From contig QYAI01000097.1 in NCBI GenBank assembly GCA_003988855.1, forward strand, positions 1 to 64,000: a stretch of DNA of 64,000 nt, read 5' to 3'. Position 1 is the stretch's first letter. Every line of letters begins with the position of its first letter. A program made the position numbers and the translations under genes. Below the pieces are notes generated by a model. The model was not told the DNA's origin, searched no databases, and saw only the letters and a list, made by a program, of their open reading frames with translations. This document shows positions 33,568 to 44,740 of the stretch, piece after piece. This DNA comes from Arachnopeziza araneosa. Taxonomy: Eukaryota; Ascomycota; Leotiomycetes; Helotiales; Arachnopezizaceae.

Positions 33568-35436
33568 CTATATTATGTCAATGCTCTCAGGAGCAATAGG
33601 GGGGTTTTTGAGATCATTCCGTATCTTCTCCTCCATGTAACACTCGCCCACCAACCGAAATTGCTTGTGTTCGTGCTCGTGAAATTCTTCTCGAACATGT
33701 CTGAGCGAGAATACAAAAGTAGTGCCAACCACTAAATATATATGATCACCAATCTCTACTTCCTCAGGAGCAAGTCCTATGTAACCGGTGTCTGTGATGA
33801 AGAAGCGACGAGAATGACAACTTTCTAAGACAGTTCGAACATAAGCACCACCACTAGGACCCTGGGTCTTTCCAGCTAGATGGAAGGGGATATCTCTGAA
33901 TGGTAGTGTGTCAGCCCCTGATTCCTCCCCACCGCATCTCTGAAAGCACATTCCACGCACAGTGTCCGCCCAGCCCACCTTGGACTCGCTGGGGTGATCA
34001 CTTCTGCCTTCGTTGAATGCATCTTCTGTATTGATGAATCTTTCAAATGCTGAAGGATATGCAAAACCAGCAGCGCTGATGACCGTGTAAAAAATGTACT
34101 CTAGAGGGGTAGCAGCTGAATAATGTAGAGGCACATCATTCGTCCTATCAAGATATTGCACGGACTTGTCTGCTAATAGGGCCTTCCATTCCTTCAAAGG
34201 GAATGGCTGGCCAGCATAGTATGTTTGGCCAATCCTTGCTACTTTGCCGCGTGCATAACCAGAAACACGCATGAACAGGATTTCCTTGTCGTTGTTACCA
34301 TCTGTGGATTTACCGGTTATAAATTCGTGCTTTGATGCTGCTTCTACATGATGCTCGAAAAGCCAGAACCTGTCCTTCCCAATGCGCTCAATAAGCCCAA
34401 TAACTTTTCGCTTGGGTGGTACGCTCCAATCTGGTACCCATGATGGCAACCCGTCGAATTTTGAAGCACCCTGAATGGCGCAAAGGACTTCAAACCCACA
34501 ATCTTCTATTAGAGTCATGGCACAATCTGTGTACACTCTTGGTAGCGAATCGGCATATTCCGGTGACAGATTGATCTTCCTGTCAAATGAATGCAACAGC
34601 GGTAATAAGGCGTATACTTTATCGCGTGGATTTGTTGCTCCACAATATCTTGACTGGAAGAGAGCCTTTAACATAACATTTTCGACACTACCATTGCTGA
34701 GGAACTTCTTTGACATGAAAACAACGAACGGGAGCTGATTCAACCACTTTGTGTTAGTGTTCCACTCATTGAAATTCTTGATGGCAGACCAAGCCAAGGT
34801 CTTATCTCCACAGTAGGCAGTGCCAATGCTGGACAATGTGGCTTCCTGTATGACCCATATCCTTGTAAACCATGGTCGACGGAAGAAGTTATCGAGTGCT
34901 TGAACCAATACCTCAGACTTAGGATAGCTAAGGGATGAGGCCTCTGAGGTTGGGCTATCGCATTCAGCGATAAAGTCAATTGCTAACTCGCTATCTTTAC
35001 TGGCTTCGCCCAAGTAAATGAGCACGCCAGCCGCTTGCGTGTAGATTGTGGACATGAGAGTGACTTGATGATTCCTCTCAGAAATATTAGATTGATCGAT
35101 ACATAGAGCATCAATCCAGAGAGTGCGTGGTTGGTCTTTGAACCGCAGGCGTTTTAGAGCGAAATAGCAATTTGATGTGACAGAAAACTCTTTTGCGCCT
35201 TGGGAATCATGAGTTGTTATAAGGATGACTTTACGCGTTGAAATGTCTCCCCACGTATATGATAGCGCTTCATACACTAACGATGGATGTAGCGCTGTTG
35301 CAAGAAGCTCACATTCGATCGTCGTGTCGTCATTTCCTGGTTGGATTTGGAGGAGCCGAATGTGATCTGGAGATGGTAGAGGCAGTCCTGGATATAAATT
35401 ATCAGAAGCACTTCCATGTAGATATGGTGTTGCCAT
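33568..35436 (-). CDS. Heterokaryon-incompatibility (HET) domain protein
   Basis: This is a single exon of 622 residues. I start at the ATG at 35436; the longer frame begins only with GTG. The three HET blocks are present in order: LVYEALSYTWGD (53-64), LWIDALCIDQSNISERNHQV (106-125) and PWFTRIWVIQEATL (about 198-211). The rest (residues 260-622) matches the usual long, poorly defined C-terminal part of HET proteins, ending in a strand-rich segment (VEIGDHIYLVVGTTFVFSLR). HET domains share ancestry with TIR domains and trigger cell death on non-self recognition. The gene sits 6 kb from the NLR and just beside a small transposable element. Confidence 0.93.
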   Translation of the reverse strand: MATPYLHGSASDNLYPGLPLPSPDHIRLLQIQPGNDDTTIECELLATALHPSLVYEALSYTWGDISTRKVILITTHDSQGAKEFSVTSNCYFALKRLRFKDQPRTLWIDALCIDQSNISERNHQVTLMSTIYTQAAGVLIYLGEASKDSELAIDFIAECDSPTSEASSLSYPKSEVLVQALDNFFRRPWFTRIWVIQEATLSSIGTAYCGDKTLAWSAIKNFNEWNTNTKWLNQLPFVVFMSKKFLSNGSVENVMLKALFQSRYCGATNPRDKVYALLPLLHSFDRKINLSPEYADSLPRVYTDCAMTLIEDCGFEVLCAIQGASKFDGLPSWVPDWSVPPKRKVIGLIERIGKDRFWLFEHHVEAASKHEFITGKSTDGNNDKEILFMRVSGYARGKVARIGQTYYAGQPFPLKEWKALLADKSVQYLDRTNDVPLHYSAATPLEYIFYTVISAAGFAYPSAFERFINTEDAFNEGRSDHPSESKVGWADTVRGMCFQRCGGEESGADTLPFRDIPFHLAGKTQGPSGGAYVRTVLESCHSRRFFITDTGYIGLAPEEVEIGDHIYLVVGTTFVFSLRHVREEFHEHEHKQFRLVGECYMEEKIRNDLKNPPIAPESIDII

Positions 35437-35523
35437 GACTGTTAGTTGAGGAATGCAAGAGGAACTGTGAAAGTCCCTCACACCCGTGGAGAAGATGAGA
35501 AATATTGGGGGATTAGTCAGCTA

Positions 35524-35745
35524 ACGTACTTGACCAGTTCGTGACTCAGACCAGTTCGTGACTCAGACCAGTTCGCGACTCAGAATCCCTGCCACCACCC
35601 CTCATTCTCTGATTCTAGTACTAATTGCTCAACAACAATAGCTCCAATAGCCCTTCAAGCCTATCAAACAGGCCAATTTAGAAGTTTAAGAGCTGCCGCA
35701 CGCGGAGTCGCGAACTGGTCTGAGTCACGAACTGGTCAAGTACGT
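35524..35745. mobile_element. Non-autonomous pogo/Fot1-like (Tc1/mariner) element, 222 bp
   Basis: The ends are inverted repeats starting ACGTACTTGACCAGTTCGTG, identical for 35 bp, and each is flanked by a TA dinucleotide (35522-35523 and 35746-35747), the Tc1/mariner target duplication. The left end carries an extra 17-bp unit (ACCAGTTCGTGACTCAG) compared with the right end. The interior reads, in one frame, APIALQAYQTGQFRSLRAAA at about 35640-35700, the opening helix of pogo-type transposases, then runs straight into the right repeat. It is thus an internal-deletion derivative, not a full transposon. It lies 88 bp upstream of the HET start codon. Confidence 0.8.
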
Positions 35746-36022
35746 TATACTCGTGCACAGCCTCTGTTCGCTCAAATTCAAGCCACATTTCCCTGGAGAG
35801 CCACATATCTAAACACAGCATAGGGGTTTCATAAAAACCCTCAAATGTGGTTCGATTTTCATCACAATTATCATTTGATCCAGGTTGCCTAACGTAATAT
35901 CCAACATAAACAATATTTACAGTTGATTAGATAGATGTATTTACCACCATATCCTTTGTCCCTTTGCAGTCCTCTTTCACAATTTGGTTTTCGGTCTCCG
36001 TCATTACTTGTGCCTCATTTCT

Positions 36023-38262
36023 CTATTCCTCCACATTATGAACATCCTGATCGAGCTTTATTTCATCTTTGAAACTTCTCCTCTCCATGAAACAACAAGC
36101 CACGATAGCTAGTCCAGCCATCGGAATGGCAGCAATAAAGACTCGTTGTAAAGCCTTATTATACACTTCCAATAACGCAGGAAGTTGTTCTGCTGTAACC
36201 TTACTCCTAAAATCAGAAGCCCCAGCCTTAATCACAGCCTGTATGTCGACACCTGGTAACTTGTTGTCGTTACTCGCTGCACGCAAAGAGTTTTGCAGTA
36301 TGGTGTTTCCAACTGAGATGAAGATGGCTCCCCCGAGAGATTGAAAAGCCACCACTGCCGCGGTACCGATCGCTACTTCTTCGACGGGAAGAACGACTTG
36401 AACAGCTGTGAAGCCTTGCTGAATCGCCATTCCGATGCCTATCGATGCCAAGATCTCGTAGCTCACCCATTGAACGGTAGAGATCTGGGTGCTAAAGGTA
36501 CTGATGAATCCACTGCCGACAGTACCTATCACCATTCCAACCACTGCTGGGATGATGAAATAACCCTTTTTGGAGACAAAAATGCCTGCTAAAAGGGAGA
36601 AGAGGGCGTTTGCCGCTACATATGGGATCATATTGATCCCTGAATGGATTGCAGAAACGCCTTGAATGGCTTGAAACCACATTGGGAGGTAGTAAGTATG
36701 GATGAGTATGGCGGAATATATGAAGAACGCTGCAGCACAACTCGCAGCCACTGTCTTTTGCCCCAAGATTCGAGTTGGCATGAGCGCTCCATCCCCCTTC
36801 CACCATTGCCATCTAGAGAAGAAGATGAATGTGAGTCCGGAAGCTACAAGAAGGCCGATAATTTCTCCGCTTCTCCATAATTTCCCCTCTTCTGTGAATT
36901 GTAATGCAAGAAAGAGCATCACGCATGCTCCGAGAAGGATAAGGTTCCCTACAAGATCGAGCTGCATAATGCGGCAAAAGAAAGATTTGCCCGTCAGAGG
37001 GAGATTTTTGGGAGGATGAAAGAAGAAAAGCATGGCTGCGAATGTTACACCTCCAACGGGGAGGTTAAAAAAGAAACACCATCTCCACGTAACGAGATCA
37101 GTAAACACACCACCCAATAATGGTCCGACTGTCGCTCCAACAGCAAACATCAACCCGACAACCGCAGTAAGTATTGGTCTTTGATGCAATGGTACGGCGT
37201 ATGATACCACGACAAAACTTCCTGTCAAGATCCCTGCGCTACCTAATCCAGCAACCGCTCTCCCAATGATGAGAGCCATGGAGTTAGGAGCAAGACCACA
37301 AATCAAAGAGCCGAGCTCAAATATGAAGAGAGCAGCTAGATAGGTCCATTTAATGTTGAAGAGCATGAAGACGCGGCCATAGAGTGGTTGGAAGGCGGAG
37401 GCTGTGAGCAGATATGATGAGCCGTACCACCCGATATCTGAGGAAGAGTTGAATTCGCTGGAGATATAAGGTACAGCCTGTTCTATCATTAGTTCTAAGC
37501 AATCTCAGTTAAGTCTCTTGAACTTACAGTTGTGATAATGGTGCGATCTAGGGAGATGAGGAAGACACTGAGTGCGATTCCCATGATCAGAATAAATAGG
37601 CCCAGAGATCCTGGGTAAGAAAATGCTTCTTCACCGTCTGTTTTGGACTCAGTGAAGGCCTCATTGCCAGTCATCATCATTCCTCCTGTCTCCTCATGAG
37701 TAGTCAATGCTCTTGTGTCTCCGTCCAAAACACTACTCCCGGGTCTCTCATACAATGTCGTGTTCCCACTCTCACTCGCGGTGTATGTTGACTTGGTTAT
37801 CTCGCATTGAGGAGGTCTTGCACCCCTACTTCCCATCCTTTCTACATCCTTATTCTCCTCAGAAGTTTTTGTAGCAAACGAACCCCAACCTCTCGCCAAC
37901 CGAGAAATGCCGACCCTCTTCCTACCAAAATATCTCTGTTCTGATAGAGGGCAGGAAGTAAAATTCCTAGGGCCAACAGAAGAGATTGAAGCTCTGTGAC
38001 TGTCAAAACTAGGACGAGCGGACTGAGAGCCGAGATGACGGAGAGAAGGGTTAGTTGCTTCGACTGCTTCAGAGAGGAATTGCTGGAAATGCGGACGTAT
38101 AGACCGTAGAGAAGATGCGGTAGGTGGAGGGGCGACCTCTTCTACGCTCGCTTTGGGTATTTCTTGTTGCAAGTTTCTTTCATTGTTGGTGATCGTGATG
38201 TCGCTGTTTTGGCTTCTAGAATGGAAATCACGAGCGGGTGAGAGCAATGCTGGTGGTGACAT
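36023..38262 (-). CDS. MFS drug/H+ antiporter (DHA14, TOXA-like)
   Basis: Two exons, 38262..37528 and 37477..36023, with a 50-nt GTAAGT...CAG intron, give 729 residues. The first 215 residues are a long Ser/Thr/Pro-rich cytosolic extension, unusual in length for the family. Fourteen membrane spans follow, starting LFILIMGIALSVFLISLDRT. Family marks are SSDIGWYGSSYLLTASAFQP, GRAVAGLGSAGILTGSFVVV (motif C-like) and RWCFFFNLPVGGVTF. Relatives export fungal toxins such as HC-toxin, efflux antifungals, or confer self-resistance. The protein looks intact. The N-terminal extension may carry regulatory phosphorylation sites. Confidence 0.93.
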
Positions 38263-39109
38263 AGCAAACGATTGAAGTTTTATATCGATTTAAATCACTG
38301 AAACGGCGAATTTGTGCTGATAGTTTGATTTTATGAAACCCAGTACCAGCTGAAGTTGAGAACACAATGAAGTAGAAGATGCAATGGGGTTGGGAACATA
38401 ATGAAAAAGAGGACGCAATAAGGTTGAACCAAAATGAGGGAGACTCTGCTGCCTGACTATCTCGCGCCGAGGTACGTTTTCAAGCTTTCTCTCATTCTCT
38501 TGATCATCATTCAACTAAAAAAGCAACTCAAACCGGAGTATTTCTTACTCCGTCATCTCGCGGTATCATCTCCCATGGAGTTCGTGCAACACGTACGCTT
38601 GCTGGATCGCTGAATCCACCCAGTTGTATCTCTCCGTGGTCCCGAGAAGGTCAATCATTAAGCTTGTTGGGGAGAACATAAGATCGTCACTGAACCATGA
38701 GCTCATAGTACTTGAATGTGGCGTTATGATTGTCATGCATTAAAGTTAGCGCTGCATGAAAACTAATATTTAAGATTTCAGCCTACTTTAGCGTAGATCT
38801 AACTAGTTCAAAGGCGTAATCTCGTCCCGTTGCGAGAAGATGAGATCTACATGCATGACATACGGATTATCTAGATCTGGTGTCTTGGCGAATTCCTGTC
38901 TACGGCCTCGCTGTAATAGAAGCTCTAAGGGATAAGATGTCTTTTGTGGAATGTTTAAGTGGAATGGATCGTGAAGTTGAGTGGCTTAATTATTCTCCCA
39001 ATTAATGTTTTGAACAGTGTTGTACCTGCTGATTACTTATAAATGCCAGTTTATAAACAAAGGAAATAATATTATAATGCCTAGTGTATGTACAACAAAT
39101 GAATCAAGA
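38263..39109. other. Intergenic, no gene seen
   Basis: Both flanking genes are on the minus strand, so this contains the antiporter promoter and the 3' end of the thioesterase-like gene. I found no coding structure. Confidence 0.45.
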
Positions 39110-40353
39110 TTATAATATCTGCTTCTTCTTAAGATGTGCAAGCTGCGCCAATGTGGACACAACACCTGTGATTCCTGTCCCATCTCTATGTTTTCCTAAC
39201 GCTTCGCTATCACCTGTAAACTCCATCATCAACGCGCTTTGTGATTGTCCAGAGAGCGAAGCGGCAACAATCATTCCGCGCCGTCTCTCCCTTTCAATGT
39301 TCTCCAATATTATCTTTTCATCGCTATCGAACATCCCAAATCCAGAATCCGAAGAGGAACATGATGGCGATTGGACCGGCTGACTATTGTGTACTAGATC
39401 TTTATCCTGTGACTTCGTAGGAAGAAGACCTGATTGCTGCAACATAATAGCTGGCGAGATGGTGCGTCGTCCTTGCTTAAACACGCATTTGTTCAATGCT
39501 GTGGCCACAACAGCTGGATGGCTCAGCATACTATCAACACTAGACGCGCTCCCAATACTTGACATGCTATCTATACTGGAGGTACTGTCTCGTCTTTTCT
39601 CATCTTCTTGAGAGCCGGCATTTTGCTGGGGGTACAGAGTATATTTCTTCGGCATGACAGTCCCTTTCTTGACGAAATGTGTGATGATATAAATCCACTT
39701 CTCATCCCAACTTAAGACCCGAGTGTATAGTTCATACTTTTCATAAGGCTTAAGTTCTTTGGTAAATGAACAGCTGACTGCTCCAAGTGCGAGACCAAAT
39801 ATAGGTCGCTTTGAACCAGTGAAGGCTCCAGTACCTCCTCGGTAATGTTCGATGCCTTTGGAAAATAAGGTACACAGGAGATGTGTACGAGCGATATCAT
39901 TATCAGAGAAGTAGGAGGAGTTCGATTCTGTGAAACTGGTGAGCTAAGTTTGATTCATAAAAGAAAGGGACTAACTATGAAGGTTAAGATCAGTCTCCAT
40001 GATCGATGTATGAGAATTTGTGATGATGGGCTGAAAAAGATGTTCGGAAGTGACTTGAATCCTTGGCCTTTGAGTTTTAAGGGTAAATCTGAAAGCATTG
40101 ACTATCCGAAGCTAGGCTGAATTAATGAAATTCATTCACTTGGAAAAGGCAAACTCACATGCCATATCAATGGAAAATTCTTGAAGTTTGCCACAATAAG
40201 GATGAGGAATAAAAATTTCCAGATGCTGAAAAGGGACCAAATGTGTGACAAAGTATCGCCAAAGTGGACGCTGGGGATATTTGGCGGGATTGGAATGTTG
40301 TATAGAGTTGAATTCGCAGGTAAAGAGACCTGGAACTGAATTGAACTGTGCAT
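39110..40353 (-). CDS. Hotdog-fold thioesterase-like protein with membrane anchor
   Basis: Three exons, 40353..40159, 40111..39976 and 39927..39110, give 382 residues; introns are 47 and 48 nt. Exon 1 ends in a hydrophobic anchor (IWKFLFLILIVANFKNFPLI). The hotdog domain spans about residues 66-215: SIMETDLNLHKSNSSYFSDN (the conserved D-x-N-x-H region of THEM6-like proteins), DIARTHLL, then LKPYEKYELYTRVLSWDEKW and HFVKKG. The remaining 150 residues are a Ser-rich disordered tail with SSIDSMSSIGSASSVDSM. The family is annotated thioesterase-like (4HBT-type), acting on acyl-CoA or similar, but most members have no tested activity. It lies 2 kb from the ELO elongase on the same strand. Confidence 0.85.
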
Positions 40354-42300
40354 GTTGGCTAAAGAAATACTCGTTATGTCGAGATGAGGATGAGAAGGTA
40401 ATGTGAGTACGAAGAGGGAGTATATAGATCTTGAGATGGCAAGAAGATTATTTCTATCATGATAGCACAACTTGTCGCTTGGATAGATGAGACGGTAGAT
40501 CACTGATCTGTGTTCCGAATGCTCGAAAGAGCAACAATCTTACGAAAAGGCAAACCGTCGATCCAGATAAGAAATCACCAAGTACGAAGTCAAGAATTTG
40601 AAAGAGTGGAGGTATGTTGAATTGCAGATCAGTCACTGATTTGGGCGGCTACATGCATTTTGTAGACTGAGTACGTCATTGTTATCATACCGCCAGGTTC
40701 AACAACCAGGTACAGTGATACACCTACAACCAAGATAGAACTGACATCAAGTTGGAAATTCGTTGAAAGTGGAATCTCAGGACATCAAAGTGGGTACATT
40801 GCTGAAGTTGAAACCTGAATCAGAGTTGCATGTAAATGGACCTTCGATTACTATCTGGGTTACAACACTGTGGTGCTCTCGGCCTGATAGTGGACCGTTC
40901 TTGGCACCAGAAATCCAGGTTGGCGGTGAAGCACATTGCTACTCATGAGTCAAGCGTCGATCTCTCATCGGAGGATGAAGAGCCGAGACAAGGCTTGCCA
41001 CACTTTCATTGATCGAAATCACAATGTGATATGGTAATTCAGCGGCTCCGATTGTAAAAGATGGATTGTTCTTGGTCTTCCATGCCGTACGCCGCTCCCA
41101 ATTTCTCAAACAAAAGAAACGAGTCGACATTGACTTATAGAGATGTCTAAGTACTGCAAGAAGAACTGAGGCTCAAGCTACAAGTTCAAGATGCAATATG
41201 ATTTTGGAAAAGTCTTGAACTAAAATTGGGACTTTAGGGAATCTGTTATGGCGCATAGATGAAGGAGAGTTTGTTGTGCGAATTGGAAACCTAGGTGAAA
41301 TGAACACTATTTGATAACAACATTTTTGTGTTTTCCGACAGCGTCATGATAGCATTATTCTGGATAAAAATGAAAGTTAAGAGAATAGATGTGCAGGGCA
41401 AAGAGATCGGCAAAATGGGGACGTGTCCGGAGAGCTTAGCTGGATAAGGAACACTTTTAGATTGTTGGCTTAAGCGTCGTTGGTTTAGCCTTCGATCCTG
41501 AGGGTAATCATGAGCACGCTAGTATATTTAGCAATGAGCCGAAACTACCTAATAGCTAATGCTTTTCCCGCGTCGGTCGGTTCCATGCAGCGCATTTATA
41601 AAACTCATCGGCAGACGTCTGCTGACGACATGAGATCGAAGCTGTCCAATTCCGTGATGGGTACTGGCGGATATCCGAATGACAATCACACAATAGTAAC
41701 AGGATATCATTCTTTGAAAAGTGACGGTAGAGATTTTTATAATGGCGTTGCCCTCTAGCAATTTTGGTAGAAATTCAAAGGGCTGTGGCTGTGTTTTTCA
41801 AGTCTCTCTCTTTGACCTCCTGCCTGTCTCAAAATAGACTAGCCTAAATCAACCCCTTCACTGTTACACGGAATCTATGCGCGGAGTATCTCGAAATATG
41901 CAGACGCGGGAGCATTCATGTACCATCTCAACTGTTGGGAACAACGGAGTATCTCGAGTAAGATGTCTGAGCTGGAAATGTTCCGTGGACTCGGATAGCG
42001 TTACAAATCTGCTGGAAGGCTTCGACTAACGGCTGTCAAGACACGCGTTTAAAAGCGTTAATTCAATATCCAGACTTGTAATTGGGTTTGTTTGATATTA
42101 TATTATTACTTTATCGACGAACCATGTGTGTATTTCCATGGGTATTCTCCGCCAACTTTAAGAAAGTTCCAGTCACTTCCAATTAGGCAAACGGCTCCTC
42201 CTCCGTTCCGACACACTCCATGAAATACTATGTTTCCCCGAATAACTCAACTCCTGGATATCTGTTCACATTCTTAAAGGCTGCGACTCTTTGACTTGCC
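40354..42300. other. Intergenic 1.9 kb, no gene seen
   Basis: All open frames are short and lack domains. The stretch holds the thioesterase-like promoter on the left and the ELO 3' UTR on the right. No repeat or RNA gene is recognised. Confidence 0.45.
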
Positions 42301-43379
42301 CTATGTTGTGGGGACTTCCTCCTTGACCATCATCTGCTCAGCTTGTTTTGCAGTCTTTGCTGCATTGCGGCGACGTACTTGCTTTTTGTATGTTGCGACA
42401 TAGAAAGATATGAAGAGAACCAAGTAGGAGCTTAGAATCACATCGCCGGCGACTGCTGCGAATGGTTCGCCAGCGCAAGTACCAACATGGGGCAATGATG
42501 GCATGAAAGTGCTTGAAAAGTAGTCCCAAGACGCAAAGTACACAAATCCTAGCTCGCTGGTAAGAATATAATCTCAATAGATGGGTTGGAAATACCTAAA
42601 TCAATCACAAATTGGGCGATTTGCATTCTGGTAATCCACTTCTTCCAAGTGACTCGGATACCGCGAGCACTCTGAAAATAGTACCAGTACATGACAACAT
42701 GCACTGTCAGATTTAGCGTGATTGGAACCCATGAGACCGAAGTATGTCCAATTAGCTGAGTGTAGCAGAGGAGTGCAGTAGCTGGGTGGTGATAACAATG
42801 AAGAAGCGCTATTGAAGGTTAGTAGTGTACAAGTTGAAATTTCCAATTAGCTTACTCAGAGGCTTCTTCTTAACCATCAAGAAAACAGTATCTATCAACT
42901 CAACATATTTCGTCAAATAATTTAACTGTGAAGTGTCAGATTAAGTCAAATGATTCCATTTAAAGACTTACATAGTACAAAACCGTCAACTTCTGAGTCC
43001 AGCCGCTTGCTCCGCAGATGTTCTCATACAGACCACCTCTCCAGAGAGAAGGAATCAGCTGCTCGGCAAAAAGAACAAGCAGCGCTACACTGACTGCTGT
43101 GAGAATAAAATTATGCGCCATGAACAAGGCATTCAATTTGAGTGGTTTCTGGTTTCGCATGATTTCCCTGCCACCAAAGATTACTGCAAGATATAACACA
43201 ATCATGCTAATCGTCCCTCCTAAAGTGGAGAAAGGAGTTTTTCCCTGAACAAAATTGAACTTCTCAGCCGGATACCCGACAGTGGCTGTCCAGATCTTGT
43301 TGAAGTTTGCCCATGGTGAGAGACTGATAGGCCCAATGACCACAAGGCCATATGATGAGTAGATGGCACCCAAAGACAT
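42301..43379 (-). CDS. ELO-family very-long-chain fatty acid elongase
   Basis: Four exons, 43379..42972, 42925..42856, 42808..42596 and 42548..42301, give 312 residues; introns are all 46-47 nt. Key marks are LNYLTKYVELIDTVFLMVKK just before the catalytic histidine box HCYHH (163-167), then ITLNLTVHVVMYWYYFQSAR and QIAQFVIDLGFVYFA. About seven membrane helices are visible. ELO proteins condense malonyl-CoA with acyl-CoA in the ER, the first and rate-setting step of elongation. The length and motifs fit yeast Elo1/2/3 homologues, but chain-length preference cannot be read from this. The C-terminus (MMVKEEVPTT) lacks a clear dilysine signal. Confidence 0.95.
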
Positions 43380-44677
43380 TACTGAAATCGAGACGAGTGA
43401 AAGTAAAAACGTCTAATAAAGAACGCAATGAAGTTGTAGGAGAGTCAGAAAGAAATTTAAAAGTTTCCCCCTAAAGTGCGGGATTACCAAGCTTAAATGC
43501 CCTGCACAGAGGATTGAACCAACGCCACTGTACGCCAAAATAACACTCGATTCTGTCTAAATGATCGGAATGCACGATCGTCGCCTAAGACGCAGTGGAT
43601 TATTTGATGCTTTATTTAGAAAAGCCAATACCGTCCTACGAACTGTACTGTTGAAAAATCGAACCACTGTTCTGGTCTCCCGCTCTGGTTAATGCTGCAG
43701 CTAAAAATTTCTCTGTGTCCGAATAACCTTTTCGTACATTGCATATTCTTACCATTCATTCTGATATGTGACGATATCAAGCCGAGAATTCGTTTTGGCG
43801 GCACGAAATGCATTGAGCGGATCGACAAAATCCCGAAATTATTCCAACGCTAAATTTAAGCCTTTTAACGCCTAATTTAGTGTGAAACGAGCACAGAATA
43901 ACCGATCCCTACTAAATATACTCAAAAATTTACGAGTGTAAACGTTAAAGGTCATATTAAGGAGCCGCACTGGCTTAGCTCTTGACAATTCCACAAGGAA
44001 CAAGATTCTCTTGTTATTACTAAAATTTCTCATGCAAAGTTCCAAGAATAGATAATTGAGTGAAGTTGTGTAAGCTAAAGTTTAGACCATATATAACGTC
44101 ATGAAGCCTCTTCAGGTCGACCGCAAGCGTTGTAGCTTGCCTTAGTACTTCCAAACTCCCCATCATTGTTGCTTCTGATGACTGAGCCTCGCTCAACAGG
44201 TCCTTGTATGCAGTTTAACCATAAACATCATTTCAGCTAGCCTCGAACAAACTTCGGGACCTTGTCTTATCGCTCCGGTATTAACAAGCCTTGTAGCACA
44301 AGCTTTAGAACCTTGCGATCTTGGCTGTACGTGCTGACAACAGCACAACACATGCCGATCAAGTCGGTCTCTAAGATTCGGAAAGAAAGCACCCCGAAGA
44401 CTAATGTAAAAGTAACTGTACTAGACACCGAAATTTTGATGAGCATTGGCAAGTGACCCGCCTCCTTTCTCTCACATTGGGCTTTGATTTCGAAACAGGG
44501 CGTCGTTCCACACGAGATTCGTTTCCTAATTTAAGGAAGAAGTCCTTGATGTCGATCTTTCAGAAGTGGAAACAGACGGATGCGCGCTGAATGGATAGCT
44601 GTGACAAAAAATCTGATCTCATAATCCGTGTTGTTGACCTAGTACCAACTACTTGACTCATTCCTTCTTCTTTTCGA
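43380..44677. other. Divergent promoter region, ELO and P450
   Basis: This lies between two genes transcribed away from each other (43379 minus and 44741 plus). It is AT-rich with no supported gene. A tRNA B-box-like string at about 43517 was rejected because its arms do not pair. Confidence 0.5.
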
Positions 44678-44683
44678 TATAAA
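44678..44683 (+). promoter_or_regulatory. TATA box upstream of the P450 gene
   Basis: TATAAA lies 58 bp before the ATG at 44741, followed by an A/T-rich leader. The call is by sequence and position. Confidence 0.5.
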
Positions 44684-44740
44684 TGAACTCGAACTACCTT
44701 TTCATTAATATCATTCCTTTTACATCAACTCCTACTTAAA

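Noticed and set aside
28150..38262. A classical secondary-metabolite cluster (P450 plus two MFS exporters)
   Set aside because: No PKS, NRPS, terpene cyclase or prenyltransferase gene is present, and HET and transposon sequences interrupt the block.
43505..43540. B-box-like sequence GGTTCAATCC on the minus strand
   Set aside because: The flanking bases do not pair into a T stem, and there is no A box or acceptor stem upstream.
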